DNA of 64,000 nt from HGM04593 sp045646965 (GTDB lineage: Bacteria > Bacteroidota > Bacteroidia > Bacteroidales > Bacteroidaceae): assembly GCA_045646965.1 (NCBI GenBank), contig JAZRLR010000002.1, forward strand, positions 1 to 64,000, in the 5' to 3' direction. Position numbers and translations under genes: made by a program. Of this stretch, positions 34,653-43,375 are shown piece by piece (positions within the stretch are counted from its first letter, which is position 1; each line of letters opens with the position of its first letter). Under the pieces are notes generated by a model. The model saw only the letters and a list, made by a program, of their open reading frames with translations. It was not told the DNA's origin and searched no databases.

Positions 34653-35711
34653 TTATAATCCTATTCTTTTTAAAATTTTCTTTGCGACCTCTGCAGGGGC
34701 AATCTCCATACAGGGGTAGTTGCCGTGTATGCAGGGTTTGTTTCCAAAGATGGAGCAGGGGCGGCAGGGTAGCGGCAACTCTACGCAGTCCTCTGTTTTT
34801 TGGTTCCACCCCAAAAAACCAGCAAGAGGCGAGGTGGCGCCCCAAATGGATATCGCGGGCGTTCCTGTGAGCGATGCCATATGCATATTTGCCGAGTCCA
34901 TACATACCATTGCGTCGAGGTGGCTTATGAGGCGCAGCTCGCCGTTGAAATTTGTGCGGCCGATGAACGAAATGACATTGGGGAATTCGGCACACCATTT
35001 GTTCACAACCTCCTCCTCTTGTGCTCCGTTTCCGAAGCAGAAGATCTTCACTCTCTTCTGTTGTGACAATATGGCGATAGTCTCGCGCATCTTCTCAATG
35101 GGGTATATCTTGCCACGGTGCGCAGCAAAGGGGGCTATGCCCACCCACTTGTGGTCTCCTTTTGGGGGAATTATGTTTGAGAATTCCGAGATGTCGCCTT
35201 TTCCTTTGCCGAAGAGTGAGGTGAATTCGGGTGTGAAGGGCATTCCGAGGCGTGTGAAGACATCGCGGTAACGCTCAAAAGTGCTCTTCAGCTGCTCTTG
35301 AACTTTGTTCTTGCGACGTGTGAGTCTTTTCTTCTCGCTGCGCCCTTTGATAATGTTTGCAACCTTTGCGCCGCCAAGCACGGCAAAGTATGTGCGCAGA
35401 ATCTTTGTGCGAAGTACGTCGTGCAGGTCGGCAACGCGGTCGGGGGCGTGCTTCGAGAGCTCTTTGTAGAGCTTGAAGAGGCCGCCCAGGCCTTTGTATT
35501 TGTCTAAATTTATTCCGATGAAATGGAGGTTTTCGGGCTTGTCGATGAAGAATTGGCCGAATCGCTCGCGGCTCACAAAAATGAACTTGTCATCGGGGTA
35601 TGTGCGTGCAAGCGAGTATAGCAATGGAATTGTCATTGCTATATCGCCTACCGCTGAAAATCTTGTAATAAGTACAGTGTGTGGTGCGGAATTATTTCTT
35701 GCCTGCGCCAT
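34653..35711 (-). CDS. Glycosyltransferase family 9 (heptosyltransferase-like)
   Basis: A 352-residue GT-B enzyme of the ADP-heptose:LPS heptosyltransferase family. LITRFSAVGDIAMTIPLLYSL near residue 15 is the family N-terminal motif with the conserved Asp, and MVCMDSANMHMASLTGTPAISIWG near residues 268-291 the donor-binding C-terminal motif. The C-terminal PCMEIAPAEV is also characteristic, and a cysteine-rich segment CRPCSIFGNKPC precedes it. It should add a heptose or similar sugar to lipopolysaccharide or another envelope core. It starts within the last 20 bases of the DUF4254 gene, so the two are coupled. Confidence 0.9.
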   Translation of the reverse strand: MAQARNNSAPHTVLITRFSAVGDIAMTIPLLYSLARTYPDDKFIFVSRERFGQFFIDKPENLHFIGINLDKYKGLGGLFKLYKELSKHAPDRVADLHDVLRTKILRTYFAVLGGAKVANIIKGRSEKKRLTRRKNKVQEQLKSTFERYRDVFTRLGMPFTPEFTSLFGKGKGDISEFSNIIPPKGDHKWVGIAPFAAHRGKIYPIEKMRETIAILSQQKRVKIFCFGNGAQEEEVVNKWCAEFPNVISFIGRTNFNGELRLISHLDAMVCMDSANMHMASLTGTPAISIWGATSPLAGFLGWNQKTEDCVELPLPCRPCSIFGNKPCIHGNYPCMEIAPAEVAKKILKRIGL

Positions 35712-36306
35712 AGAGTACGGGGTTAAGAGCCGGGTCGTTGTACATCTTCATCTGACGATATACTTTCATATATTTGCGGCCGGCCTCGATGTCTTCGAGC
35801 AACTGTCCGATTGAAATTGTCATATCTTTATACTGCTCAAGAAGCACGTCGAGCTTTGCCTGGCACTTTGCAAGGTGCTCTGCATCAACGTCTGTGCGGT
35901 TTACCTCCTCCTGCATATGGTATATCTTGAGCGAGAGGATAGAGTAACGGTCCACTGCCCAAGCGGGGCTCTCGGTGTTGATAGTTGCGTTCTCGGCAAC
36001 TTTTACATCTTTGTAAAGGTCGAGGAAATAGCTGTCGATAAGCTCTACGAGGTCGGTTCTGTCCTGGTTCGACTTGTCGATGCGGCGTTTGAGTGTAAGC
36101 GCCTCTACGGGGTCGATGTTCGGGTCGCGGATAATATCCTCAAAGTGCCACTGAACTGTGTCTATCCAGCACTTGAGATAGAGGTAGTACTCGATGCTTT
36201 TTACGGGATAGGGGTTGTTTATGGGAGTATCCACGTTGTCGGTCTTGTGATAATCCTCGATAGCCTGATTGAAGATAGGCCAGCTCATTTCGGTGAACTT
36301 TTTCAT
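35692..36306 (-). CDS. DUF4254 domain-containing protein
   Basis: A 204-residue, largely helical soluble protein with many charged residues and no signal peptide or membrane helix. It opens with FTEMSWPIFNQAIEDYH and contains WAVDRYSILSLKIYHMQEEVNR near residue 115, as in DUF4254 proteins, which in Bacteroidota regularly stand beside GT9 heptosyltransferase genes. The biochemical role of this family is not known to me. The overlap with the GT9 gene suggests a function in the same envelope-glycan pathway. A matching Bacteroidota promoter lies 74 bases upstream. Confidence 0.82.
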   Translation of the reverse strand: MKKFTEMSWPIFNQAIEDYHKTDNVDTPINNPYPVKSIEYYLYLKCWIDTVQWHFEDIIRDPNIDPVEALTLKRRIDKSNQDRTDLVELIDSYFLDLYKDVKVAENATINTESPAWAVDRYSILSLKIYHMQEEVNRTDVDAEHLAKCQAKLDVLLEQYKDMTISIGQLLEDIEAGRKYMKVYRQMKMYNDPALNPVLYGAGKK

Positions 36307-36379
36307 AATTTATCTGTTTATAGTCGGTTAATTCTTATAATTGGTACAAAGTTCCCAATTTTACCTAAAATAATCAAGG

Positions 36380-36411
36380 CAAAACTAAAGAAAGTTTACG
36401 ATATAGGCAAA
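36380..36411 (-). promoter_or_regulatory. Promoter of the DUF4254-GT9-methyltransferase operon
   Basis: On the minus strand TTTG (36408-36411) is followed after 20 nt by TAGTTTTG (36380-36387), the -33 and -7 boxes of the Bacteroidota primary sigma factor. The leader would be about 65 nt. Confidence 0.65.
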
Positions 36412-36547
36412 CTTTATCCCAAAACTATTTGCGCTTTGGCCGAATATCTGCTTTGTGGGGCATAAAAAAACGTGCAGACTTGTTTTTGTGCGTTCACTTT
36501 TGTTTCTTTGTTGCGGCTTTGAAAAAGGACAATTTATTGTAACGACG

Positions 36548-37603
36548 ATGAAAGTAGTAATAGACGAAAAGATACCTTTCTTGCGCGATGCGCTTGTGGA
36601 TATGGGGTGCGAGGTGCTTGCTTTGCCGGGCAGTGCGATAACCCGTGACGATGTGTTGCAGGCCGAAGCGCTCTTTGTGCGCACCCGCACTATCTGCGAC
36701 GAGGCTTTGCTGCAAGGTGCGGCCGTGCGCTTTATAGGCACTGCTACAATAGGTTACGACCACATCGACACCGCCTATTGCGAAAGCAACGGTGTCACGT
36801 GGACAAATGCCGCAGGCTGCAACGCCGACGCGGTGCTGCAGTATGTGCAGGCGGTTGTCTACACCTGGGCAAAGGAGAAAAATCGCTCTCTCGCCGGTCT
36901 TACGATGGGCGTTGTGGGCGTGGGAGAGATAGGTTCCCGTGTGGCGCGCTGGGCCGCCTCCGAGGGTATGCGTCTTGTGCTTAACGATCCGCCGCGTGAG
37001 AAACGTGGCGATGATGGTTTTTCTTCTCTTGCCTCTCTTGCCGAGCAGAGCGATATTATTACTTTTCACCCCACATTGAGCGTGCAGGGCGAGTTCCCCA
37101 GTTATCATCTTGCCGACGACGCTTTCTTTGCCTTTTTGGGCAGGTGCGCCCTTTTTATAAATGCGTCGCGCGGTCCCGTGGTAGACAATGCGGCTCTGCT
37201 GCGTGCCCTTGAACGCAACGGCGAGTTGTGTGCAGCGCTCGATGTGTGGGAGAACGAGCCTGCTATAGATATCGCGTTATTAAATAAGGTATATATAGGA
37301 ACACCGCACATCGCGGGCTACTCTGCCGAGGGTAAGATAAACGCTACAACCATTGTGCTTGAGGCATTTGCACGTTTCTTTGGCTGTACAGAGCAGGTAC
37401 CATCGCTCTCGCTGCCGGCTCCCTCGCCCTCGGTTGTGCAGGCGGCTTCCTTTGCCGAGGCGGCATTGAAGGTCTATTCGCCCCTTGCCGATTCGCAGCA
37501 GTTGAAGAACAACCCCGCAGAGTTTGAAAATCTACGCAATAACTATAATCTGCGGCGCGAGGTATCGGCCTACAAATTGCAGCTTGACGAGGAAAAATGT
37601 TAA
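36548..37603 (+). CDS. pdxB: 4-phosphoerythronate dehydrogenase
   Basis: A 351-residue NAD-dependent 2-hydroxyacid dehydrogenase of the PdxB group, second step of the DXP-dependent pyridoxal 5'-phosphate pathway. KVVIDEKIPFLRDAL at the start is the PdxB signature; GVVGVGEIGSRVARW near residue 120 is the Rossmann NAD loop, LDVWENEP near 236 carries the catalytic Glu region, and TPHIAGYS near 252 the catalytic His. The protein is slightly shorter than E. coli PdxB, with a reduced C-terminal dimerisation part. I set the start at the ATG at 36548 because upstream in-frame codons have no match to the family. It stands alone, divergent from the DUF4254 operon. Confidence 0.9.
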   Translation: MKVVIDEKIPFLRDALVDMGCEVLALPGSAITRDDVLQAEALFVRTRTICDEALLQGAAVRFIGTATIGYDHIDTAYCESNGVTWTNAAGCNADAVLQYVQAVVYTWAKEKNRSLAGLTMGVVGVGEIGSRVARWAASEGMRLVLNDPPREKRGDDGFSSLASLAEQSDIITFHPTLSVQGEFPSYHLADDAFFAFLGRCALFINASRGPVVDNAALLRALERNGELCAALDVWENEPAIDIALLNKVYIGTPHIAGYSAEGKINATTIVLEAFARFFGCTEQVPSLSLPAPSPSVVQAASFAEAALKVYSPLADSQQLKNNPAEFENLRNNYNLRREVSAYKLQLDEEKC

Positions 37604-37681
37604 AAAATGACGAGAAAAGCGTGGTTTTTGCACAAAAATCATCAAATGTGCAATAATTGTGCTAAAAAAACTCCTTCTTTT

Positions 37682-37712
37682 TTTGTGGTTTTTGTTTTTT
37701 ATCATACTTTTG
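37682..37712 (+). promoter_or_regulatory. Promoter of acpP-fabF-rnc
   Basis: TTTG at 37682-37685, a 19-nt spacer and TACTTTTG at 37705-37712 match the Bacteroidota -33/-7 pattern, 43 bp before the acpP ATG. The leader is AT-rich with several TAA triplets. Confidence 0.72.
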
Positions 37713-37755
37713 TAGCAAAATAATAATAATTTACAATTTTCTAAATATTACAACT

Positions 37756-38001
37756 ATGTCAGAAATTGAAGCAAGAGTAAAAGAGATTATCGTTGAGAAA
37801 TTCGGTGTATCAGAGTCAGAGGTTACTTCAGAGGCTAACTTCACAAATGATTTGAGCGCAGACTCTCTCGACAGAGTAGAGCTTATTATGGAGATTGAGG
37901 ACGAGTTTGGTATCTCTATCCCCGAGGAGCAGGCCGAGAGAATTGCAACAGTAGGTGATGCTGTTAAGTATGTAGAGGAGAAGGTTGCCGAGGGTAAGTA
38001 A
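37756..38001 (+). CDS. acpP: Acyl carrier protein
   Basis: An 81-residue acidic helical protein that carries growing fatty acids on a 4'-phosphopantetheine arm. The attachment Ser is residue 37 in LSADSLDRVE, the classic DSL motif. MEIEDEFGISIPEEQ and the later ATVGDAVKYVEE are the conserved helices that dock on synthases. It is followed after 29 bases by fabF and then by rnc, a common bacterial arrangement. Codon use is biased, as expected for an abundant protein, and the strong promoter upstream fits high expression. Confidence 0.97.
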   Translation: MSEIEARVKEIIVEKFGVSESEVTSEANFTNDLSADSLDRVELIMEIEDEFGISIPEEQAERIATVGDAVKYVEEKVAEGK

Positions 38002-38030
38002 TCGACTCTTTCTCTCCTAACAATTCTATA

Positions 38031-39293
38031 ATGAAACTTAGAAGAGTTGTTGTAACAGGTCTTGGTGCCGTTTCGCCATTGGGCAATAATGTTTCTCAAG
38101 TATGGGAAAATGCCGTAAATGGAGTGAGTGGTGCAGGGCCTATTACTCATTTTGATACCTACCTGTTCAAGACGCAGTTTGCGTGTGAGGTAAAGGGTTT
38201 CGATCCTTCTACGCTGATGGAGCGTCGCGAGTTGCGCAAGCTTGACAGCGTAACCGTGTTCGGTGTGGCTTCGGCTGTTGAGGCCATAGCAGACAGCGGC
38301 CTCGACTTTGAGCAGGTTGATTGCAATCGTGTGGGTGTTATCTATGGTGAGGGTATCGGCGGTATCACTGCGTTGGAAGATGAGATACGAGCCTATACTT
38401 TGAGCCAGGAGGGAGGGCCTCGTTTCTCACCCTTCTTGGTTACCAAGATGATTTCTGATATGACAGCGGGTATTATCTCTATCAAATATGGTCTCAAGGG
38501 CCCCAACTATGTAACCACTTCGGCTTGTGCGTCGTCGTCTAACGCTCTTATCGATGCGGTAGACCAGATACGCCTTAACAGAGCCGACGTTATATTGGCC
38601 GGCGGTACCGAGGCTCCTATTTGTCCCGTGGGTGTGGGCGCATTCAATGCGATGCACGCTTTGTCTACACGCAACGACGAGCCCGCCAAGGCTTCACGTC
38701 CTTTCAGCAAGAGCCGCGACGGCTTTGTAATTGCCGAGGGAGCTGCCTGCCTGGTGCTCGAGGAGTATGAGCACGCTGTGGCTCGTGGTGCAAAGATATA
38801 TGCCGAGATTGTGGGCTCCGGTCTCACAGCCGACGCTTATCACATTACAGCTCCCCATCCCGACGGAGACGGCGCTATGCGTGTGATGAAGAACGCTTTG
38901 GCCGAAGCAGGTCTTTCTCCCGAAGATGTCGATTATATCAATGTTCACGGAACATCGACATACGCAGGCGACATTGCCGAGGTTAAGGCTATAAAGACAC
39001 TTTTCGGCGAGCACGCCTATAAGTTGAACATCAGCTCCACAAAGTCGATGACAGGTCACCTGATGGGCGCTGCAGGAGCCATAGAGGCTTTGCTCACCGT
39101 GCTTGCCATAAAGAACGGTATTGTGCCTCCCACAATCAATCACGAAGAGGGCGACGAAGACCCCGAGATTGATTATGCGTTGAATTTCACTTTCAATAAG
39201 GCGCAAAAGAGAGAGATAAACGTAGCCATATCCAACACCTTTGGATTCGGTGGACATAATGCATCTATAGCTTTTAAGAAAGTTGAAGGCTAA
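38031..39293 (+). CDS. fabF: Beta-ketoacyl-ACP synthase II
   Basis: A 420-residue condensing enzyme of fatty acid elongation. RRVVVTGLGAVSPLGN starts the protein; the active-site Cys is residue 166 in TTSACASSS, the first catalytic His is in NVHGTSTYAGD near 305, the Lys in STKSMTGHLMGAAG near 337 with the second His, and NTFGFGGHNAS closes it. Length and motifs match KAS II. It condenses malonyl-ACP with acyl-ACP supplied on the AcpP encoded just upstream. The rnc reading frame begins within its last four codons. Confidence 0.97.
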   Translation: MKLRRVVVTGLGAVSPLGNNVSQVWENAVNGVSGAGPITHFDTYLFKTQFACEVKGFDPSTLMERRELRKLDSVTVFGVASAVEAIADSGLDFEQVDCNRVGVIYGEGIGGITALEDEIRAYTLSQEGGPRFSPFLVTKMISDMTAGIISIKYGLKGPNYVTTSACASSSNALIDAVDQIRLNRADVILAGGTEAPICPVGVGAFNAMHALSTRNDEPAKASRPFSKSRDGFVIAEGAACLVLEEYEHAVARGAKIYAEIVGSGLTADAYHITAPHPDGDGAMRVMKNALAEAGLSPEDVDYINVHGTSTYAGDIAEVKAIKTLFGEHAYKLNISSTKSMTGHLMGAAGAIEALLTVLAIKNGIVPPTINHEEGDEDPEIDYALNFTFNKAQKREINVAISNTFGFGGHNASIAFKKVEG

Positions 39294-40026
39294 AAGATTA
39301 TTACAAAGGATTATAGATAAGATAAGGCTCCTGTCTTGCAAAGACAGGGAGTCTTATCTTTTGTTATATTCCATACTTGGTTTTATGCCGGGCAGTCTGA
39401 AGCCCTATAAGATGGCATTTACCCACAGCTCGTCGGCGGCGGGCAGCAGCGGTCGCAAGCTTGTGTGCAACGAACGTCTCGAATTTTTGGGCGATGCGGT
39501 GTTGAGCTCTGTGACGGCCGATTTCCTTTATTCAAATTTTAGAAAAGAGCGTGAGGGGTTCCTCTCAAAGTCACGTAGTAACATAGTTTGCCGTGAGCGT
39601 CTCAACAGCTTGGCGCTTGAGATAGGTATAGACAGGCTTGTAAAGGAGTGTGGCACCTCGAATCAGCATAACAGCTATATATATGGCAACGCCCTGGAGG
39701 CTCTCATAGGTGCCGTGTACATAGATAAGGGGTATGACCGCTGTCGTTCCTTCCTGCTCGAAAAGGTCTTCTCGCGTCTCGGTGATATAGATTCTGTGGT
39801 GCGCAGCGACAAGAACTATAAGAGCCGTCTCCTGGAGTGGGCGCAGAAAAAGCGTCACGAGGTGGTGTTTGAGCTCGTGAGCGAGGTGGTGCGTCGCGAC
39901 GGTGTGTACTTTGTTTCGCAGGTGCTTGTAGATGGCGAGCCTTGTGGCAGGGGTGAGGGCTTCTCGAAACGCGAGAGTCAGCAGAACGCAGCGCAGGAGG
40001 CTGTGAACCGTCTTATCTTATCTTGA
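39283..40026 (+). CDS. rnc: Ribonuclease III
   Basis: A 247-residue double-strand-specific endoribonuclease acting in rRNA and mRNA processing. The signature NERLEFLGDAVL is at residues 63-74, followed by the catalytic helix with HNSYIYGNALEALIGAVYID, and a C-terminal dsRNA-binding domain from about residue 175 to the end (QQNAAQEAVNRLI). The first ATG would remove conserved N-terminal residues (SYLLLYSILGFMPGSLKPYKMAF), so I accept the TTG at 39283, which overlaps the end of fabF and would couple the two. Its stop region overlaps that of folB on the opposite strand by nine bases. Confidence 0.92.
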   Translation: MKAKRLLQRIIDKIRLLSCKDRESYLLLYSILGFMPGSLKPYKMAFTHSSSAAGSSGRKLVCNERLEFLGDAVLSSVTADFLYSNFRKEREGFLSKSRSNIVCRERLNSLALEIGIDRLVKECGTSNQHNSYIYGNALEALIGAVYIDKGYDRCRSFLLEKVFSRLGDIDSVVRSDKNYKSRLLEWAQKKRHEVVFELVSEVVRRDGVYFVSQVLVDGEPCGRGEGFSKRESQQNAAQEAVNRLILS

Positions 40027-40386
40027 GGCTTTAAGTGTAACAGCCGAGCATAGTCTGTCGCCACCCATAGGAGGCGTGTCCTTGCGCAGCGTAATTTCTA
40101 TATTTTCTATTATCGCAAAGGTGGCAAACAGCCTTTTGATAATTCTGCCACATACATTCTCGAGCAGGTTCGAGGGCGTGCTCATCTCCTCTTTTATTAT
40201 CTCGTAAATGTCGGCATAGCTCACGGTGGCCTCTATATCGTCGCTCTCGGCCGAGCTGCTGTCTGTAATGTGCATTGTGGTGTCTATGGTGAACCACGCA
40301 CCCACAATTTTCTCCTGCTCCATAACGCCGTGGTGGGCATATAGGTGTATGTCGCGTAACTCTATTGCGTAACTTGTTATAAGCAT
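40018..40386 (-). CDS. folB: Dihydroneopterin aldolase
   Basis: A 122-residue enzyme of folate synthesis that cleaves 7,8-dihydroneopterin to 6-hydroxymethyl-dihydropterin and glycolaldehyde. IELRDIHLYAHHGVMEQEK at the N-terminus and ATVSYADIYEIIKEEM with the substrate-binding residues around position 60 match the T-fold family; LLENVCGRIIKRL and ITLRKDTPPMGG complete it. The short length is normal. It is convergent with rnc. The strong terminator of nrdJ lies just upstream of it, so folB probably has its own promoter in the short gap or depends on readthrough. Confidence 0.9.
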   Translation of the reverse strand: MLITSYAIELRDIHLYAHHGVMEQEKIVGAWFTIDTTMHITDSSSAESDDIEATVSYADIYEIIKEEMSTPSNLLENVCGRIIKRLFATFAIIENIEITLRKDTPPMGGDRLCSAVTLKASR

Positions 40387-40401
40387 ACTTTTTTACTTAA
40401 A

Positions 40402-40435
40402 AACGCCTGCCTGACGGCACTGTCAGGCAGGCGTT
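40402..40435 (-). terminator. Rho-independent terminator of nrdJ
   Basis: A perfect 14-bp stem (40402-40415/40422-40435) with a 6-nt loop, GC-rich at its centre, followed on the minus strand by TTTTTAAG. It lies 25 bp after the nrdJ stop and only 16 bp before the folB start. Confidence 0.85.
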
Positions 40436-40460
40436 GGGAATTATATATAGTTTAAAGAAG

Positions 40461-42989
40461 TTACCCGCATTTTGAATATCCGCAGGTGGGGCAGTGCAGA
40501 CAGCCCTCTTCGAATATCAGCTGGCTCTTGCAGTTGGGGCATTTCTCGGCCGAGGCGGAGCCGTCGGCTATGTAGCGTTTCAGCGCTCTCTCCACACCGT
40601 TTTTCCAAGTGTTTATATTGTCGGAACCGAGCTGCAGTGTCGAAATGAGCTTTATAACCAGCTCGATGGGCATCTTGTAGCGCAGCACGCCCGAGATGAG
40701 CTTTGCATAGTTCCAGAATTCGGGGTTAAAACGCTCCGAGAGACCTTCGATGGTTGTCTTGTAGCCTATCTTATTCTCGAACTGGAAGTCGTAGCGTTTA
40801 CTGCCGTCCTCGTTGGTGTGTTTTATGATTACGCCGTGGGTTACGTTTTTGGGCAAGGGTATGCCGTCCTCGTCGTCCTGCTGTCCGGTGAAGATTTCGT
40901 AGGGCTCTCCGTGCAAAAGGCCAATGAATGCCACCCATTTCTCTTTGTTATTCTGGAAACGTACCACATCGGCCTCGAGAACTGTGGGACGCACCTCTGT
41001 GATTGTGGGTTTCATCTCCTCGCTCTTCTCCTCTTTTTTGCTGTCGGCCGACACGAGCACACCGGCGCGTGAGCCGTCGCGGTACACGGTGCAGCCCTTG
41101 CATCCGCATTTCCAGGCTGTTATGTAGAGCTCGTTTACGAGCTTCTCGTCTACGCTGTTGGGGAGGTTTATAGTTACGCTTATCGAGTGGTCTACCCATT
41201 TCTGTATGCGTCCCTGCATCTCAACCTTTGCAACCCAGTCGATGTCGTTCGACGTGGCTTTTGCGTAGGGTGAGCGTGCCACGATGCCGTCTATCTCCAC
41301 CTGTGAGTAGCGTTTTGTGCAGTCTATGCCGCTCTTCTTCATCCACTCTACAAATTTGTGGTGGTACACGATGTACTCCTCAAATGTGTCGCCGTTCTCG
41401 TCGGTGAAATCTACGTGCACCTCGGGGTCGTTGGGGTTTACCTTGCGGCGGCGTTTGTACACTGGCATAAAGACGGGCTCGATACCCGAAGTCGTCTGTG
41501 TCATAATGCTCACGGTGCCTGTGGGGGCGATGGTGAGACAGGCGATATTGCGTCGGCCATATTTCTTCATATCCTCGTAGAGCTGGGGCGATGCCTCGCG
41601 CAAACGGTTTATGAAGGGGTTGTTCTCCTCGCGTTTGTAGTCGAATATTTCAAATGCTCCGCGCTCCTTGGCAAGGTTTACCGACGAGCCGTAGGCTGCG
41701 AGGGCTACCTGCTTGTGTACTTCCTCCGAGAAATCTATGGCCTCGGGGCTGCCGTAGCGCATACCCATAGCGGCAAGCATATCTCCCTCGGCTGTGATAC
41801 CCACACCGGTGCGGCGTCCCATACTGCTCTTGCGGTATATCTTCTGCCACAATTTGCGCTCGGCCTCTTTTACCTCCTCAATCTCGGGGTCGCTCTCTAT
41901 CTTTGCTTGTATAGCCTCAATCTTCTCGAGCTCAAGGTCGATGATATCGTCCATAATGCGCTGTGTCTTCTGTGTGTGCTCGCGCAAAAGGTCGAAGTCG
42001 AAGCGTGCCTCGGGTGTGAAGGGGTTTATAACGTATGAGTAGAGGTTTATCGCAATCAGGCGGCAAGAGTCGTAGGGGCAGAGGGGAATCTCACCACAGG
42101 GGTTTGTCGATACGGTCTTGAATCCGAGGTCGGCATAACAGTCGGGGATAGATTCGCGCTCTATGGTGTCCCAGAAGAGCACACCGGGCTCTGCCGACTT
42201 CCAGGCGTTGTGTATGATTTTTTTCCATATATCGCCGGCGTTCACCTCTTTGGTGTACAAGGGGGTGTCTGAATCGATGGGGAATTTCTGCAAATAGGTG
42301 GTGTTGTTTGTCACCGCTTGCATAAACTCGTCGTCAATCTTCACCGATACGTTGGCGCCTGTAACCTTGCCTTCGGTCATCTTTGCGTCTATGAAAGCCT
42401 CTGCGTCGGGGTGCTTAACCGACACGCTGAGCATAAGAGCACCTCGACGGCCGTCCTGTGCCACCTCGCGTGTGGAGTTTGAATATCTCTCCATAAAGGG
42501 CACGAGGCCTGTAGATGTGAGGGCAGAGTTCTTTACGGGTGAGCCTTTGGGGCGTATGTGTGAGAGGTCGTGGCCTACACCGCCGCGACGTTTCATCAGC
42601 TGCACTTGCTCCTCGTCTATGCGTATGATACCGCCGTATGAGTCGGCTTTTCCGTCGATGCCTATCACAAAACAGTTCGAGAGCGATGCAATCTGGAAGT
42701 CGTTACCGATACCGGTCATAGGGCTGCCCGAAGGAATCACATATTTGAAGTGGTCGAGGAGGTCGTAAATCTCTTGTGCCGACATAGGGTTCTCATACTT
42801 TTGCTCTATGCGTGCAATTTCGTTGGCAATGCGCCAATGCATTTCCTCGGGCGATTTTTCATAGATGGCTCCGAAAGAATCCTTTACGGCATATTTGTTT
42901 ACCCAAACTCTCGCAGCGAGTTCGTCGCCGTTGAAATAATCTAGTGAGGCTTTGAAAGCTTCGTCGTAGGTGTAGGTTTGCTTTTTCAC
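40461..42989 (-). CDS. nrdJ: Adenosylcobalamin-dependent ribonucleoside-diphosphate reductase (class II)
   Basis: An 842-residue enzyme making deoxyribonucleotides with a cobalamin-generated radical. VWVNKYAVKD near the start, SLSNCFVIGID near residue 105, RRGALMLSVSVKHPDAEAF near 180, NPCGEIPLCPY near 297 and TGTVSIMTQTTSGIEPVF near 490 are the class II barrel motifs, including active-site Cys residues. The C-terminus ends with two CxxC pairs (CPNCKS, CPTCGYSKCG), a zinc site with redox Cys for reductant exchange. It is oxygen-indifferent, useful for a gut anaerobe. A good promoter precedes it; I see no cobalamin riboswitch in its short leader. Confidence 0.95.
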   Translation of the reverse strand: MKKQTYTYDEAFKASLDYFNGDELAARVWVNKYAVKDSFGAIYEKSPEEMHWRIANEIARIEQKYENPMSAQEIYDLLDHFKYVIPSGSPMTGIGNDFQIASLSNCFVIGIDGKADSYGGIIRIDEEQVQLMKRRGGVGHDLSHIRPKGSPVKNSALTSTGLVPFMERYSNSTREVAQDGRRGALMLSVSVKHPDAEAFIDAKMTEGKVTGANVSVKIDDEFMQAVTNNTTYLQKFPIDSDTPLYTKEVNAGDIWKKIIHNAWKSAEPGVLFWDTIERESIPDCYADLGFKTVSTNPCGEIPLCPYDSCRLIAINLYSYVINPFTPEARFDFDLLREHTQKTQRIMDDIIDLELEKIEAIQAKIESDPEIEEVKEAERKLWQKIYRKSSMGRRTGVGITAEGDMLAAMGMRYGSPEAIDFSEEVHKQVALAAYGSSVNLAKERGAFEIFDYKREENNPFINRLREASPQLYEDMKKYGRRNIACLTIAPTGTVSIMTQTTSGIEPVFMPVYKRRRKVNPNDPEVHVDFTDENGDTFEEYIVYHHKFVEWMKKSGIDCTKRYSQVEIDGIVARSPYAKATSNDIDWVAKVEMQGRIQKWVDHSISVTINLPNSVDEKLVNELYITAWKCGCKGCTVYRDGSRAGVLVSADSKKEEKSEEMKPTITEVRPTVLEADVVRFQNNKEKWVAFIGLLHGEPYEIFTGQQDDEDGIPLPKNVTHGVIIKHTNEDGSKRYDFQFENKIGYKTTIEGLSERFNPEFWNYAKLISGVLRYKMPIELVIKLISTLQLGSDNINTWKNGVERALKRYIADGSASAEKCPNCKSQLIFEEGCLHCPTCGYSKCG

Positions 42990-43047
42990 TTTGGTAGGTT
43001 ATTTTGTTTTTAATTAATCTTTCGGAAGTCTGTTTTTTTAGTGAACG

Positions 43048-43079
43048 CAAATTTACAGAGCATTTGTTAAATAAACAAA
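43048..43079 (-). promoter_or_regulatory. Promoter of nrdJ
   Basis: TTTG (43076-43079), 20 nt, TAAATTTG (43048-43055) on the minus strand, about 60 bp before the nrdJ ATG. The 16 bp at 43068-43083, including the -33 box, are identical to 33791-33806 at the capsule promoter. Confidence 0.75.
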
Positions 43080-43328
43080 TATTTTTATTTTAAGTTATGA
43101 ACAGCCAGCAAAGTTTTCCAAAATAAAAATTAGTTGCCTGAAAATCAACGAAGTAAAATTTTGAAAAGGAGAAAAAGTTTTCCAAAAGAAAAATCGTTAC
43201 AAAACCGCGTTTGTTTTTTGTGGCTATTCTCGTGTCTTGTGAAGCGTGTGGTGCTTGTTTGTGTTTGCGTGGTGTTTACGCTGCTTGGTTTTCCAAAATG
43301 TGGGCGCGCTTTCGATTGTGGCATAAAA

Positions 43329-43357
43329 AAACCGCAACCCGATGTGGGTTGCGGTTT
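43329..43357 (-). terminator. Rho-independent terminator of dnaA
   Basis: A perfect 12-bp stem (43329-43340/43346-43357) with a 5-nt loop, followed on the minus strand by a run of T ending in TTATGCC. It lies 18 bp after the dnaA stop. Confidence 0.88.
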
Positions 43358-43375
43358 ACTATTTGGGATTTTTTT

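Larger units (their letters stand above)
42990..43375. other. Intergenic region between dnaA and nrdJ
   Basis: This 386-bp spacer holds the nrdJ promoter and the dnaA terminator. The rest (about 43090-43320) is AT-rich with repeats of GTTTTCCAAAA-type sequence (near 43110, 43173 and 43288) and no supported gene or RNA. Confidence 0.6.

Noticed and set aside
37628..37653. Terminator of pdxB (7-bp stem with 12-nt loop)
   Set aside because: The stem is AT-rich, the loop is long and no U-tract follows directly; support is too weak to list.
42990..43133. Cobalamin riboswitch upstream of nrdJ
   Set aside because: The mapped promoter leaves a leader of only about 55 nt, and no B12-box-like sequence was found.
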